Below, piece by piece: positions 7,271-13,240 of a DNA stretch of 29,162 bases. The translations under genes were made by a program, and so were the position numbers. The notes beneath the pieces were generated by a model, which saw nothing but the letters and a program-made list of their open reading frames with translations, was not told where the DNA came from and did not search any database. The stretch comes from Candidatus Nomurabacteria bacterium (GTDB taxonomy: Bacteria; Patescibacteriota; Minisyncoccia; Phycocordibacterales; UBA9973), in assembly GCA_020850295.1 (NCBI GenBank), contig JADZEV010000009.1:1-29162 (forward strand). Reading direction: 5' to 3'. The first letter of the stretch is position 1. Every line of letters begins with the position of its first letter.

Positions 7271-7311
7271 CCCTCCCCATTCGAAGAAATATTTCAGGGG
7301 AGGGTTTTTTT
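7271..7311 (+). terminator. Terminator after the small membrane protein gene
   Basis: CCCTCCCC and GGGGAGGG (7271-7278 with 7297-7304) enclose a smaller GAAATATTTC palindrome, then seven T. Confidence 0.85.
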
Positions 7312-7331
7312 ATTTTCCTATAAGGGTTACA

Positions 7332-7730
7332 ATGATAAAAAACAGCACTATGGAAAAGATAATAGCAGAGCGCAATCGTTTGAAAAGAAATACTTGGAAT
7401 TTCTTTTCAGCAAAGACTTATAAGCCTTTGTCAGATCGTAGTTTTCTAAACATTATTTTTAAAAAAGCACAAAAAACATATGATAAATATGTAAGCTTTC
7501 ACAGTAATATTGAAAATAAAAATGTCATTACTCTTAATGACTTAAGGGTAATAGACAGCAAACTTTCAAAAATGTTTTTATTTATAACTGAAATAAATGT
7601 TCATTTTAAAAACCTAATAAGAGAAATGTGCTTAGAAAAAGATTTCAAGAAGTTGACTGACAATCTTGAAGAAGAGTCCGTTTCTGTTTGGAAGGAATGG
7701 TTTGATAGAAAAGGATATGTAGCTGCATAA
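7332..7730 (+). CDS. Helical protein of unknown function
   Basis: 132 residues from ATG 7332 (MIKNSTMEKI); ATG 7350 is an equally possible start. The open frame extends upstream through the previous terminator, so earlier codons are not credible. A -10-like TATAAG at 7319-7324 would give a leaderless mRNA from 7332. The protein is mostly charged helix without signal peptide or membrane segment (KKAQKTYDKYVSFHSNIENK; FLFITEINVHFKNLIREMCL). No family recognised. It ends at a terminator shared with the convergent gene. Confidence 0.55.
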   Translation: MIKNSTMEKIIAERNRLKRNTWNFFSAKTYKPLSDRSFLNIIFKKAQKTYDKYVSFHSNIENKNVITLNDLRVIDSKLSKMFLFITEINVHFKNLIREMCLEKDFKKLTDNLEEESVSVWKEWFDRKGYVAA

Positions 7731-7735
7731 AAATA

Positions 7736-7766
7736 TAAAAGCCGTGGGTAAGATCCACGGCTTTTT
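7736..7766. terminator. Bidirectional terminator between convergent genes
   Basis: GCCGTGG-N7-CCACGGC (7741-7747 with 7755-7761), flanked by A-rich and T-rich runs on both sides, so it can serve the plus gene ending 7730 and the minus gene ending 7797. Confidence 0.8.
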
Positions 7767-7796
7767 ATTTTTAGCTAGTCAATTTAAAAACGATTA

Positions 7797-8360
7797 TCAC
7801 TCCTTGATTTCCCCATTCAATATTTTAATTGCTCGAGCCACTCTTACATTCGGATAAGGTGGACCTTTTGCCTCTATTCTTCTTAATATAGAGACTGAGT
7901 GGTGGTCAAGACTTATGTTCCCACTGTGGTCTTCATACAAAAAAGCTTCAGCTGGAGGGACAGCCATTCTCGTGAATCCTCCACCCATTTTTGCATACTT
8001 AAGGGCAGCTAATTGTTTTAGTTCTTGTACTGCATGATCAAGAACATTAAACAATACATCTTTTTCTATCTTTTCCAATAAATACCCTTCCAAAATAAGA
8101 TCCTCTTTTCTTATAATCGGAAAACCAAAGGTAATTTCTCCTGCAGCATAAACATCTCCCCTATCCCCAAGTTTTGTATTTCCATCTTCCATTGCCTTTT
8201 TAAGAAAGTCGGCAGTAAGATTTTCTATATTTGTCTTGTTTGATTCAGACTTGCACAAAACATTGTTTTTCCTGTCTTCTTCTACTAAAAAAGTAAAAAA
8301 ATCAGCAAGTATAGGAGAGTATAAATGTTGGTTACTCAGTGTTATTTTTGTTTGTTCCAT
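7797..8360 (-). CDS. Unknown protein, paralogue A of an adjacent pair
   Basis: 187 residues, no signal peptide or membrane helix. It shares three blocks in order with the gene at 8663-9196: FGFPIIRKEDLILEG (residues 78-92), GFTRMAVPPAEAFLYEDHSG (128-147) and GPPY...ARAIKIL (166-181). The N-terminal halves are only weakly similar. YEDHSGN and RMAVPP are the most conserved strings and look like a binding or active site, but I recognise no named family. The gene has its own strong promoter. The pair likely arose by an old duplication. Confidence 0.7.
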   Translation of the reverse strand: MEQTKITLSNQHLYSPILADFFTFLVEEDRKNNVLCKSESNKTNIENLTADFLKKAMEDGNTKLGDRGDVYAAGEITFGFPIIRKEDLILEGYLLEKIEKDVLFNVLDHAVQELKQLAALKYAKMGGGFTRMAVPPAEAFLYEDHSGNISLDHHSVSILRRIEAKGPPYPNVRVARAIKILNGEIKE

Positions 8361-8384
8361 TGTACAAAATTTTTAGTTTGACTA

Positions 8385-8413
8385 ATTATACAACAAAATA
8401 AAACTTTTCTCAA
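8385..8413 (-). promoter_or_regulatory. Promoter of paralogue A
   Basis: Minus strand TTGAGA (8413-8408), 17-nt spacer, TATAAT (8390-8385). The predicted leader is about 17 nt. Confidence 0.7.
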
Positions 8414-8437
8414 GTCTTTAATTAGCTTTTTATTTTA

Positions 8438-8457
8438 CCCTTCGACAAGCTCAGGCT
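8438..8457. repeat. CCTTCGACAAGCTCAGG-type intergenic repeat copy
   Basis: The motif CCCTTCGACAAGCTCAGG stands out in composition from the AT-rich spacer between the two paralogous genes. I know this string as a dispersed intergenic repeat in many bacterial genomes; only one copy occurs here. The rest of 8391-8600 shows nothing else I can name. Confidence 0.4.
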
Positions 8458-8593
8458 AAACTCTATGTTTCTTCCGCAAACCTGCTATTTCTTCCTCGTT
8501 TACTCTTACTTTTTATAAATCTGAACATGTTTATACTATTTGTGATAGTTAACTTAATTACAATCAATAGTAATATTTTGTTGAGTTTATAAA

Positions 8594-8622
8594 TAAAAAA
8601 TCCATTAGAGTAGTCTAATGGA
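8594..8622 (-). terminator. Terminator of paralogue B
   Basis: TCCATTAGA-GTAG-TCTAATGGA (8601-8622), with a T-rich tail on the minus strand. Confidence 0.8.
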
Positions 8623-8662
8623 TTCAAGCTTCGTAAAACAGTTTACTTGTATGGGCACGGAT

Positions 8663-9196
8663 TCATTTTTTTAATAAATCATATTTTTTCAAAATTTTTT
8701 CTGCTTTACCTGAGTAAGGTGGCCCATTTCTTAATATTGAATAGGCTAAACCTTTAGTATCACCAGACAAATTTCCACTATGGTCTTCATAAACGTAGAC
8801 CTCAGGTGGGGGAACTGCCATCCTGATAAACCCCTCACCAGCTTCAACATAAGCATCGCTTGCAAGCAATTTAATTTCCTGGAAAAATTCATTTAGGGCG
8901 ATGTATAAGGGGTTATTTTCGTCGTTACAAACCCTGCCATCAATTATTACATCATCCTCCCAGATAAGCGGAATTCCAAAAATTAAAGTCCCGTTTGTAA
9001 TTACGTCATCTTTACAGTATTTTTTACACTGTTTGTTTTTCCTGTCGTTTTTTATTGTATTGAAAAATGCAGACGCAAGTGCTCTTGGAGTACCTTTTTT
9101 AAGAGAACCGTCAGTGTTAAAAATATTGTGGAAGAACTTGAGAATATGTTCTATAATGCCCTCATTAACATACCCTGGTTTTAGTTGTATTTTCAT
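8663..9196 (-). CDS. Unknown protein, paralogue B of an adjacent pair
   Basis: 177 residues from ATG 9196. An in-frame GTG at 9223 is rejected because it would overlap the -10 box. Shared blocks with the gene at 7797-8360: FGIPLIWEDDVIIDG, GFIRMAVPPPEVYVYEDHSG and YSILRNGPPY...AEKIL. A cysteine/lysine-rich segment (NKQCKKYCKDD, about residues 60-70) is unique to this copy. No known family. It has an independent promoter and terminator, so the two paralogues can be expressed separately. Confidence 0.7.
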   Translation of the reverse strand: MKIQLKPGYVNEGIIEHILKFFHNIFNTDGSLKKGTPRALASAFFNTIKNDRKNKQCKKYCKDDVITNGTLIFGIPLIWEDDVIIDGRVCNDENNPLYIALNEFFQEIKLLASDAYVEAGEGFIRMAVPPPEVYVYEDHSGNLSGDTKGLAYSILRNGPPYSGKAEKILKKYDLLKK

Positions 9197-9211
9197 TGTA
9201 ATTTTTTCTTT

Positions 9212-9240
9212 ATAATACAACACAAAACTTACTTTTGCAA
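9212..9240 (-). promoter_or_regulatory. Promoter of paralogue B
   Basis: Minus strand TTGCAA (9240-9235), 17-nt spacer, TATTAT (9217-9212). The leader is about 9 nt, which decides the start at 9196. Confidence 0.65.
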
Positions 9241-9250
9241 GTTTTTATGA

Positions 9251-10759
9251 TTATTTTTTCACTCCATGTTTTGCATGTAATTGCTTCACTTCTCCTTCAT
9301 TTACTTCCTCTTTCTTTTCTCTTCCCTTCTCTCCTAGCTCTCTTAACTCTTTGTCTCCAAGCTTGTTCAAAGCTATTACTCTTCCAGACAAAGCTTCAAC
9401 CGTATTGATCTTAGGGTTTTCAAGTACTTCTTCAAGGAGTGCATGAAGTATCCATCCCATACGAGGACCAGAAGCGATCTTCATCTCGTTCATTAGGTAG
9501 TTACCATCTATCGCTAACTGCCCTACAGATATAGGATCTCGGAGGGCTTCTTCGATCATGGCATGGTATTTGCGTAGCCTGTATGGCGCTTCAGCTTTTT
9601 TCATACCTACCCTGTCAGATTCACGAACTTGCATAAGAAGCCAAATATTTTCAGGTTTCACTTTTTGGATAATTCTCCTGACAGCAGATAGAGTGATTTG
9701 TTCGGTGTCTGAAAAAAACATGTGATTTCTAACCATAGAAACTACTAAATCTGTTGTTTCACGGGAAACACGAAGTCTCTCTAGTATCTTTTTTGTCATT
9801 CTAGCTCCTACTACTTCATGCCCAAAAAATGTGTATTTATCCTTTTTTGCATCGTACCTGCGAGTTACAGGTTTACCTATATCATGAAATAGCGCGGCTA
9901 GACGTATCTCAAGGCCGAAGTTTTTTTGAGCGGCATGACCAAGTGCGTGTAACAAGTGATCAAATACATCATAAATATGAGCACCTTTTTGTTCACAACC
10001 TATCCCCTCTCTAAGTTCTGGGATAATGTGCTCCAAAAGGCCTGTTCTCTCAAGAAGAGAAACACCAAAAGCAGGGTTATCGGAAGATATTATTTTTAGA
10101 AATTCGTCACGAACCCTCTCTGTGGATATATTTTTAATACTAGAAGACCTAGAGATTAAAGCACTCATAGTTTCACTTTCTATAGCGAAACCTAAGGTTG
10201 TGGAAAACCTAACAGCTCTCATTATTCGAAGAGCATCCTCGTCAAAGCGCTTATTAGGCTCAAGGACACATTTTATTAATTTGTCCTTTATGTCCTTTTG
10301 TCCTTTATAAGGATCTATAAAAATGTCCTTTATAGGATCCCAAGCTATAGCGTTAATAGTAAAATCCCTTCTTTCTAGATCTTTTTCTATATTTGTTTCA
10401 TATGAAACACTCTCTGGGTGTCTACTGTCGCTATAAGCTCCTTCTGAGCGGTATGTTGTAATCTGAGCTTCCTCTATAGTTTCATGTGAAACTACCCTAT
10501 CTAGCTCATTTTTGGCCATATTAACCACAGTTACAGTTCCATAGAGGTTTTCATAAACTGTTTTTAAGCCTGGGAAAGTCGCTTGTATTTGCTCAGGTGT
10601 TGCATTCGTTGTTATGTCCCAATCTTTAGGTCCGCCAGCTGGCGGATTATCCATCAAAAGATCTCTTACGCATCCTCCTACTAGATACGCTTCAAAACCC
10701 TCTTTTTGGAGAGTTTCGGTTACATGTGAAACAAATTGTGGAACCTTAGATTTATCCAT
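9251..10759 (-). CDS. cca: CCA-adding tRNA nucleotidyltransferase with HD domain
   Basis: 502 residues from ATG 10759; the in-frame codon at 10777 lies inside tRNA-Arg and is not used. Class II nucleotidyltransferase head: YLVGGCVRDLL, the DxD pair in KDWDITTNAT, and ERRDFTINA. RFDEDALRIMRAVRF is the neck motif. A C-terminal HD phosphohydrolase domain carries LAALFHDIGKP. The enzyme adds or repairs the 3' CCA of tRNAs, and the tRNA genes here do not encode CCA. An in-frame palindrome adds the residues NPPAGG before KDWD, just ahead of the catalytic carboxylates. Four parS-like palindromes lie in the gene. It follows tRNA-Arg by 13 nt on the same strand, probably in one transcript. Confidence 0.92.
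   Translation of the reverse strand: MDKSKVPQFVSHVTETLQKEGFEAYLVGGCVRDLLMDNPPAGGPKDWDITTNATPEQIQATFPGLKTVYENLYGTVTVVNMAKNELDRVVSHETIEEAQITTYRSEGAYSDSRHPESVSYETNIEKDLERRDFTINAIAWDPIKDIFIDPYKGQKDIKDKLIKCVLEPNKRFDEDALRIMRAVRFSTTLGFAIESETMSALISRSSSIKNISTERVRDEFLKIISSDNPAFGVSLLERTGLLEHIIPELREGIGCEQKGAHIYDVFDHLLHALGHAAQKNFGLEIRLAALFHDIGKPVTRRYDAKKDKYTFFGHEVVGARMTKKILERLRVSRETTDLVVSMVRNHMFFSDTEQITLSAVRRIIQKVKPENIWLLMQVRESDRVGMKKAEAPYRLRKYHAMIEEALRDPISVGQLAIDGNYLMNEMKIASGPRMGWILHALLEEVLENPKINTVEALSGRVIALNKLGDKELRELGEKGREKKEEVNEGEVKQLHAKHGVKK
10631..10646. repeat. 16-bp palindrome TCCGCCAGCTGGCGGA inside cca
   Basis: A perfect palindrome, GC-rich against its surroundings, read in frame as PPAGG. A near-identical copy lies upstream of nusA at 27847-27862. 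Confidence 0.7.
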
Positions 10760-10772
10760 GTTTGGATTGTTG

Positions 10773-10844
10773 TGCACCCGCCAGGATTCGAACCTGGAAC
10801 GACGGTTCCGAAGACCGGAATGATATCCATTTCACCACGGGTGC
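10773..10844 (-). tRNA. tRNA-Arg(TCG)
   Basis: 72-nt cloverleaf: acceptor GCACCCG/CGGGTGC, D arm GTGA/TCAT, anticodon loop CTTCGGA (anticodon TCG, stem CCGGT/ACCGT with one terminal mismatch), T arm CCAGG-TTCGAAT-CCTGG, discriminator A. CCA is not encoded. It lies immediately upstream of cca on the same strand. Confidence 0.9.
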
Positions 10845-10910
10845 GCAACTAGATAGTACTACTTTTAATGCTAATTGTAAAATTGAACCAATGTATTATA
10901 CTTATATAAT

Positions 10911-11582
10911 ATGCGTAAAGACAAAGAGTTTATATTTAGACTAAGGCGTGAAGGTAAGCCGTATAGAGATATACAAAAAGCTACAGGAGTTTCACGTGGA
11001 ACACTTTGTAGGTGGTTTAAAGAAGAGGATTGGTCTAAGCATTTAACCACTAAACACAGTAATCAAAGTATAGAAAATGCCAGAAATCGGATGATAAGAA
11101 TAAATATGGTCCGCAAACTCAAACTCCAGTATCAATACGCGCTAATAGAAAAGGAGGCCGAAAAAGAGTATGAAATACACAAAAGAGACCCATTATTTTG
11201 GGCTGGTTTAATGCTTTATGTTGGAGAGGGAGATAAAACAACAAGAAATCTGATGAGGCTTAGTAGTTCAGATGTTTATATTAACAAGATTTTTATACAA
11301 TTTTGCAGAAAATACCTTGATATTAAAAGAGATAATTTGCGATGTTCATTGGCTCTATATGAAGATAATAATAAACCTGAGTGTATAAATACCTGGTCAA
11401 AAGAGTTAAATCTTAATATAGACCAATTTTACAAACCTCAAATTATAAATAAAAAATCTCCAAAAAGATTGCAATTCGGTATTTGTACTACTATAATATC
11501 GAATACTGCAATAAAGACTAAGTTGCTTAAATGGCTTAGTTTGGCGCAGGTTGAAGAATTTGAAAATGCGGTTATGGTTTAG
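10911..11582 (+). CDS. HTH protein with endonuclease-like C-terminal domain, between tRNA genes
   Basis: 223 residues. The N-terminal helix-turn-helix (about residues 10-40: GKPYRDIQKATGVSRGTLCRW) is of the resolvase/transposase type. The C-terminal part carries GLMLYVGEGDK near residue 100, which looks like a LAGLIDADG-type helix motif, then SSSDVYINKIFIQFCRKYL. CPR genomes hold many similar proteins, but their activity is unproven. The gene starts 66 nt after the tRNA-Arg end, and its last 15 nt overlap tRNA-Gly(GCC) on the same strand. TATACT lies 8 nt before the ATG. A homing-endonuclease-like or other selfish gene is plausible; a regulator is the alternative. Confidence 0.6.
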   Translation: MRKDKEFIFRLRREGKPYRDIQKATGVSRGTLCRWFKEEDWSKHLTTKHSNQSIENARNRMIRINMVRKLKLQYQYALIEKEAEKEYEIHKRDPLFWAGLMLYVGEGDKTTRNLMRLSSSDVYINKIFIQFCRKYLDIKRDNLRCSLALYEDNNKPECINTWSKELNLNIDQFYKPQIINKKSPKRLQFGICTTIISNTAIKTKLLKWLSLAQVEEFENAVMV

Positions 11583-11638
11583 TGGTAGAATGCGTCCTTG
11601 CCAAGGACGAGACCAGAGTTCGATTCTCTGTAGCCGCA
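11568..11638 (+). tRNA. tRNA-Gly(GCC)
   Basis: 71-nt cloverleaf: acceptor GCGGTTA/TAGCCGC, D arm GTTT/GAAT, anticodon stem CGTCC/GGACG with loop TTGCCAA (anticodon GCC), T arm CAGAG-TTCGATT-CTCTG, discriminator A. CCA is not encoded. Its first 15 nt coincide with the end of the upstream ORF. Confidence 0.93.
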
Positions 11639-11644
11639 CATAAA

Positions 11645-11676
11645 ACAAAAAGTCCCTTAAAATAGGGACTTTTTGT
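11645..11676 (+). terminator. Terminator after tRNA-Gly(GCC)
   Basis: ACAAAAAGTCCC and GGGACTTTTTGT pair perfectly around an 8-nt loop, followed by a T run. Confidence 0.85.
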
Positions 11677-11899
11677 TTTTAATTACAGTGTCTTTTAGAC
11701 AAATTTATTTTGAGGTGGATTTATACACTTTAAAATATTGTTTTTTGACAAAACTGTGGATAAATATGTGTGCAACTGGGATAAAAGACGACTTTTAGAG
11801 GCTTTTAAGTTTTGACCTTTTTAGTCTTTTTGATAAAATAACTATTATTTACAATGGTTTTATATAGGTTACACATGTAACATATATAAAAAGTTTCAC
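11677..11899. other. Gene-free AT-rich stretch with a DnaA box, origin-like
   Basis: No ORF is supported. An exact DnaA box TGTGGATAA (reverse of TTATCCACA) lies at 11755-11763. The sequence to the right (about 11815-11890) is very AT-rich and runs into the best parS-like site. Only one exact box is present and dnaA is not in the window, so calling it oriC would be premature. Confidence 0.3.
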
Positions 11900-11906
11900 G
11901 TGAAAC
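11893..11906. promoter_or_regulatory. Perfect parS core GTTTCACGTGAAAC
   Basis: The 14-bp core is identical to the B. subtilis-type parS core; with flanks it is AGTTTCACGTGAAACA, 15 of 16. The GTG start codon of yraN lies within it. Confidence 0.75.
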
Positions 11907-12265
11907 AATTTACATCAAAAACTCAAAAAATAGGGGAAATAGGCGAAGAAAATGCTTGTATGTTTCTCATGAAACATGGTTTCACCATAATAGAGCGCAA
12001 TGTAGCTAATAAGTTTGGAGAAATAGATATTGTGGCTAAATCTCACGGAGCGTATTATTTCTTTGAGGTCAAAACAGGGAAGCAGGGAGGTTTTATTCAT
12101 CCGGCTGAAAACTTAACCAAGGAAAAGCTCCGTAAGTTTTTAATCTCTGTTGAGCACTACTGTCTTATAAAAAAGATTAAAAACTATCATGTGCAGGGGA
12201 TAGTGGTGCTTTTGCCAAAGTCTGGATCAGCTAATCCAAAAATAGAGTTGTTAGATTTAACATAG
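11900..12265 (+). CDS. yraN: YraN/UPF0102-family nuclease-like protein
   Basis: 121 residues, the family's usual length. The restriction-endonuclease-like fold is marked by GEIGEENACMFLMKHGFTI, then ERNVANKFGEIDIVAK (catalytic Glu-Asp region) and YYFFEVKTGK (the ExK motif). The family is widespread and often placed near rnhB or DNA-processing genes; its physiological role is poorly known. The start is GTG at 11900, inside the perfect parS-like palindrome, so ParB binding could affect its expression. No ATG alternative exists before the conserved region. A further parS-like site lies at 11961 within the gene. Confidence 0.88.
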   Translation: MKQFTSKTQKIGEIGEENACMFLMKHGFTIIERNVANKFGEIDIVAKSHGAYYFFEVKTGKQGGFIHPAENLTKEKLRKFLISVEHYCLIKKIKNYHVQGIVVLLPKSGSANPKIELLDLT

Positions 12266-12392
12266 CCTCTTTATTAAAATCACAAGCTATAGTATAGTTG
12301 TTTCTGTTAATCGACAGAACGGGGTGTAAGCAAAGCTTCCACCCTCGCGAAGCTCGATCAAACAAATGCGAGCATTTTATGATACTCGCTCA

Positions 12393-12463
12393 CGGGGTGT
12401 AGTACACCGGTAGTATACGCGGTTTGGGACCGTGAGAACAGGGTTCGATTCCCTGCACCCCGA
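12393..12463 (+). tRNA. tRNA-Pro(TGG)
   Basis: Acceptor CGGGGTG/CACCCCG, D arm GTAC/GTAT, anticodon stem CGCGG/CCGTG with loop TTTGGGA (anticodon TGG), T arm CAGGG-TTCGATT-CCCTG, discriminator A. No encoded CCA. Confidence 0.93.
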
Positions 12464-12488
12464 CAATATAAAGACATAGTCTTTATAG

Positions 12489-12494
12489 TATAAT
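12489..12494 (+). promoter_or_regulatory. -10 box before tRNA-Gly(TCC)
   Basis: TATAAT 9 nt upstream of the mature 5' end; no good -35. It may give tRNA-Gly its own transcript separate from tRNA-Pro. Confidence 0.35.
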
Positions 12495-12503
12495 TTAGAG
12501 AAT

Positions 12504-12574
12504 GCGGGATTAGTTTATCGGTAAAATATCAGTTTTCCAAACTGAGGTGAAGGGTTCGATTCCCTTATCCCGCA
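12504..12574 (+). tRNA. tRNA-Gly(TCC)
   Basis: Acceptor GCGGGAT/ATCCCGC, anticodon stem TCAGT/ACTGA with loop TTTCCAA (anticodon TCC), T arm AAGGG-TTCGATT-CCCTT, discriminator A. No encoded CCA. Its 3' 18 nt plus CA are repeated at 12729-12748. Confidence 0.93.
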
Positions 12575-12576
12575 CA

Positions 12577-12728
12577 CAGCCAATAAAAACCAGGTAACTC
12601 CTGGTTTTTATTGTTGCTGGTGCGAGGATAGAAAGTGAACTGCTTCACTTTCGTAAGGAAGAGAAAGTCGGAGCAATGTTGCAAACGAGCGAGACGGGGT
12701 CGAAGCGGAGCAGAGCGAGAGCTGTGAC
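12577..12728. other. Non-coding segment between two copies of a tRNA 3' end
   Basis: After the terminator, the segment holds a perfect 9-bp hairpin GAAAGTGAA-CTGC-TTCACTTTC (12631-12652) and a purine-rich, GC-richer stretch (about 12685-12728, with repeated GAGCGAGA-like units) unlike its neighbours. An overlapping minus-strand open frame is not credible because it runs through tRNA-Gly. Confidence 0.45.
12581..12613 (+). terminator. Terminator after tRNA-Gly(TCC)
   Basis: CAATAAAAACCAGG and CCTGGTTTTTATTG form a perfect 14-bp stem with a 5-nt loop. Confidence 0.85.
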
Positions 12729-12748
12729 CGATTCCCTTATCCCGCACA
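12729..12748 (+). repeat. Duplicated 3' end of tRNA-Gly(TCC)
   Basis: The 20 bp CGATTCCCTTATCCCGCACA are identical to 12557-12576, the T-arm/acceptor end of tRNA-Gly(TCC). Such direct repeats are typical attachment-site footprints. Confidence 0.75.
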
Positions 12749-12750
12749 AA

Positions 12751-12776
12751 AAATACCCAGATATTTCTGAGTATTT
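12751..12776 (-). terminator. Probable terminator of the gene at 12784
   Basis: AAATACCCAG/CTGAGTATTT with one internal mismatch and a T run on the minus strand. Confidence 0.5.
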
Positions 12777-12783
12777 ACTAGTA

Positions 12784-13125
12784 CTATTGCGCATAAATTT
12801 TTCCTAACTCTTCTCTGGCTTCTTCGAAACTTTTAAACAAATAGACACCGGGTATTTTCATTGAAAGCTCAGGTCCTATAAGCGCAGTATTAACATCTAT
12901 ATCAAAACTCCATTTCGCGTCCTCTATAGAGCTTACTATCTTTTCTATAAGATTTTCGTTAATACATGTGTCTATAAAAACAAGATTAGGTCTATTTGAC
13001 ATAACATTGTCGTAAACATAGCTTTCATTAGGGCTACATTGCATTATTGTTTCTGAAAAACCTAACTCTCTCATTCGGGTTCTAATTTCACCGTTGTTGA
13101 AACTTACTAGGAGTATTTTTTTCAT
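12784..13125 (-). CDS. Small receiver-like protein of unknown function
   Basis: 113 residues: MKKILLVSFNN, then alternating helices and strands with NLVFIDTCIN near residue 47 and TALIGPEL near 84. The pattern suggests a Rossmann-like or CheY-like alpha/beta fold, with Asp51 where a receiver aspartate might sit. The acidic pocket of true receivers is not evident, so phosphorylation is doubtful. No partner kinase is nearby. It has its own promoter (TTGACA-17-TAATAT). Confidence 0.55.
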   Translation of the reverse strand: MKKILLVSFNNGEIRTRMRELGFSETIMQCSPNESYVYDNVMSNRPNLVFIDTCINENLIEKIVSSIEDAKWSFDIDVNTALIGPELSMKIPGVYLFKSFEEAREELGKIYAQ

Positions 13126-13139
13126 AAAATTTTTTCTTG

Positions 13140-13168
13140 ATATTACTTATTTAGATACTATGTGTCAA
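13140..13168 (-). promoter_or_regulatory. Promoter of the small receiver-like gene
   Basis: Minus strand TTGACA (13168-13163), 17-nt spacer, TAATAT (13145-13140); leader about 8 nt. Confidence 0.65.
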
Positions 13169-13189
13169 ATAGCATTGTTTGTTGGGTGT

Positions 13190-13198
13190 TGATACAAT
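13190..13198 (+). promoter_or_regulatory. Extended -10 promoter of the desaturase gene
   Basis: TGa-TACAAT without a clear -35. The leader of about 36 nt is A-rich and lacks a Shine-Dalgarno. Confidence 0.45.
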
Positions 13199-13240
13199 TA
13201 AACAAACATCGTTATTTTAAAACAACTAAAAGCTTTAGTC

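Larger units (their letters stand above)
9755..11976. other. Cluster of parS-like palindromes
   Basis: Eight sites resemble the ParB target core GTTTCACGTGAAAC: 9755-9770 (1 mismatch), 10394-10409 (2), 10479-10492 (1), 10719-10732 (2), 10989-11002 (1), 11868-11881 (3, most doubtful), 11893-11906 (0) and 11961-11976 (2). I found none comparable in the rest of the window. Such clusters mark the origin-proximal region in bacteria with ParABS. Confidence 0.65.

Noticed and set aside
10757..10777. Longer cca start at 10777
   Set aside because: It lies inside tRNA-Arg; the ATG at 10759 is free.
12565..12747. Minus-strand 60-residue open frame over the tRNA-Gly end and its copy
   Set aside because: It starts in the duplicated tRNA end, runs through a terminator and into tRNA-Gly; composition is explained by non-coding repeats.
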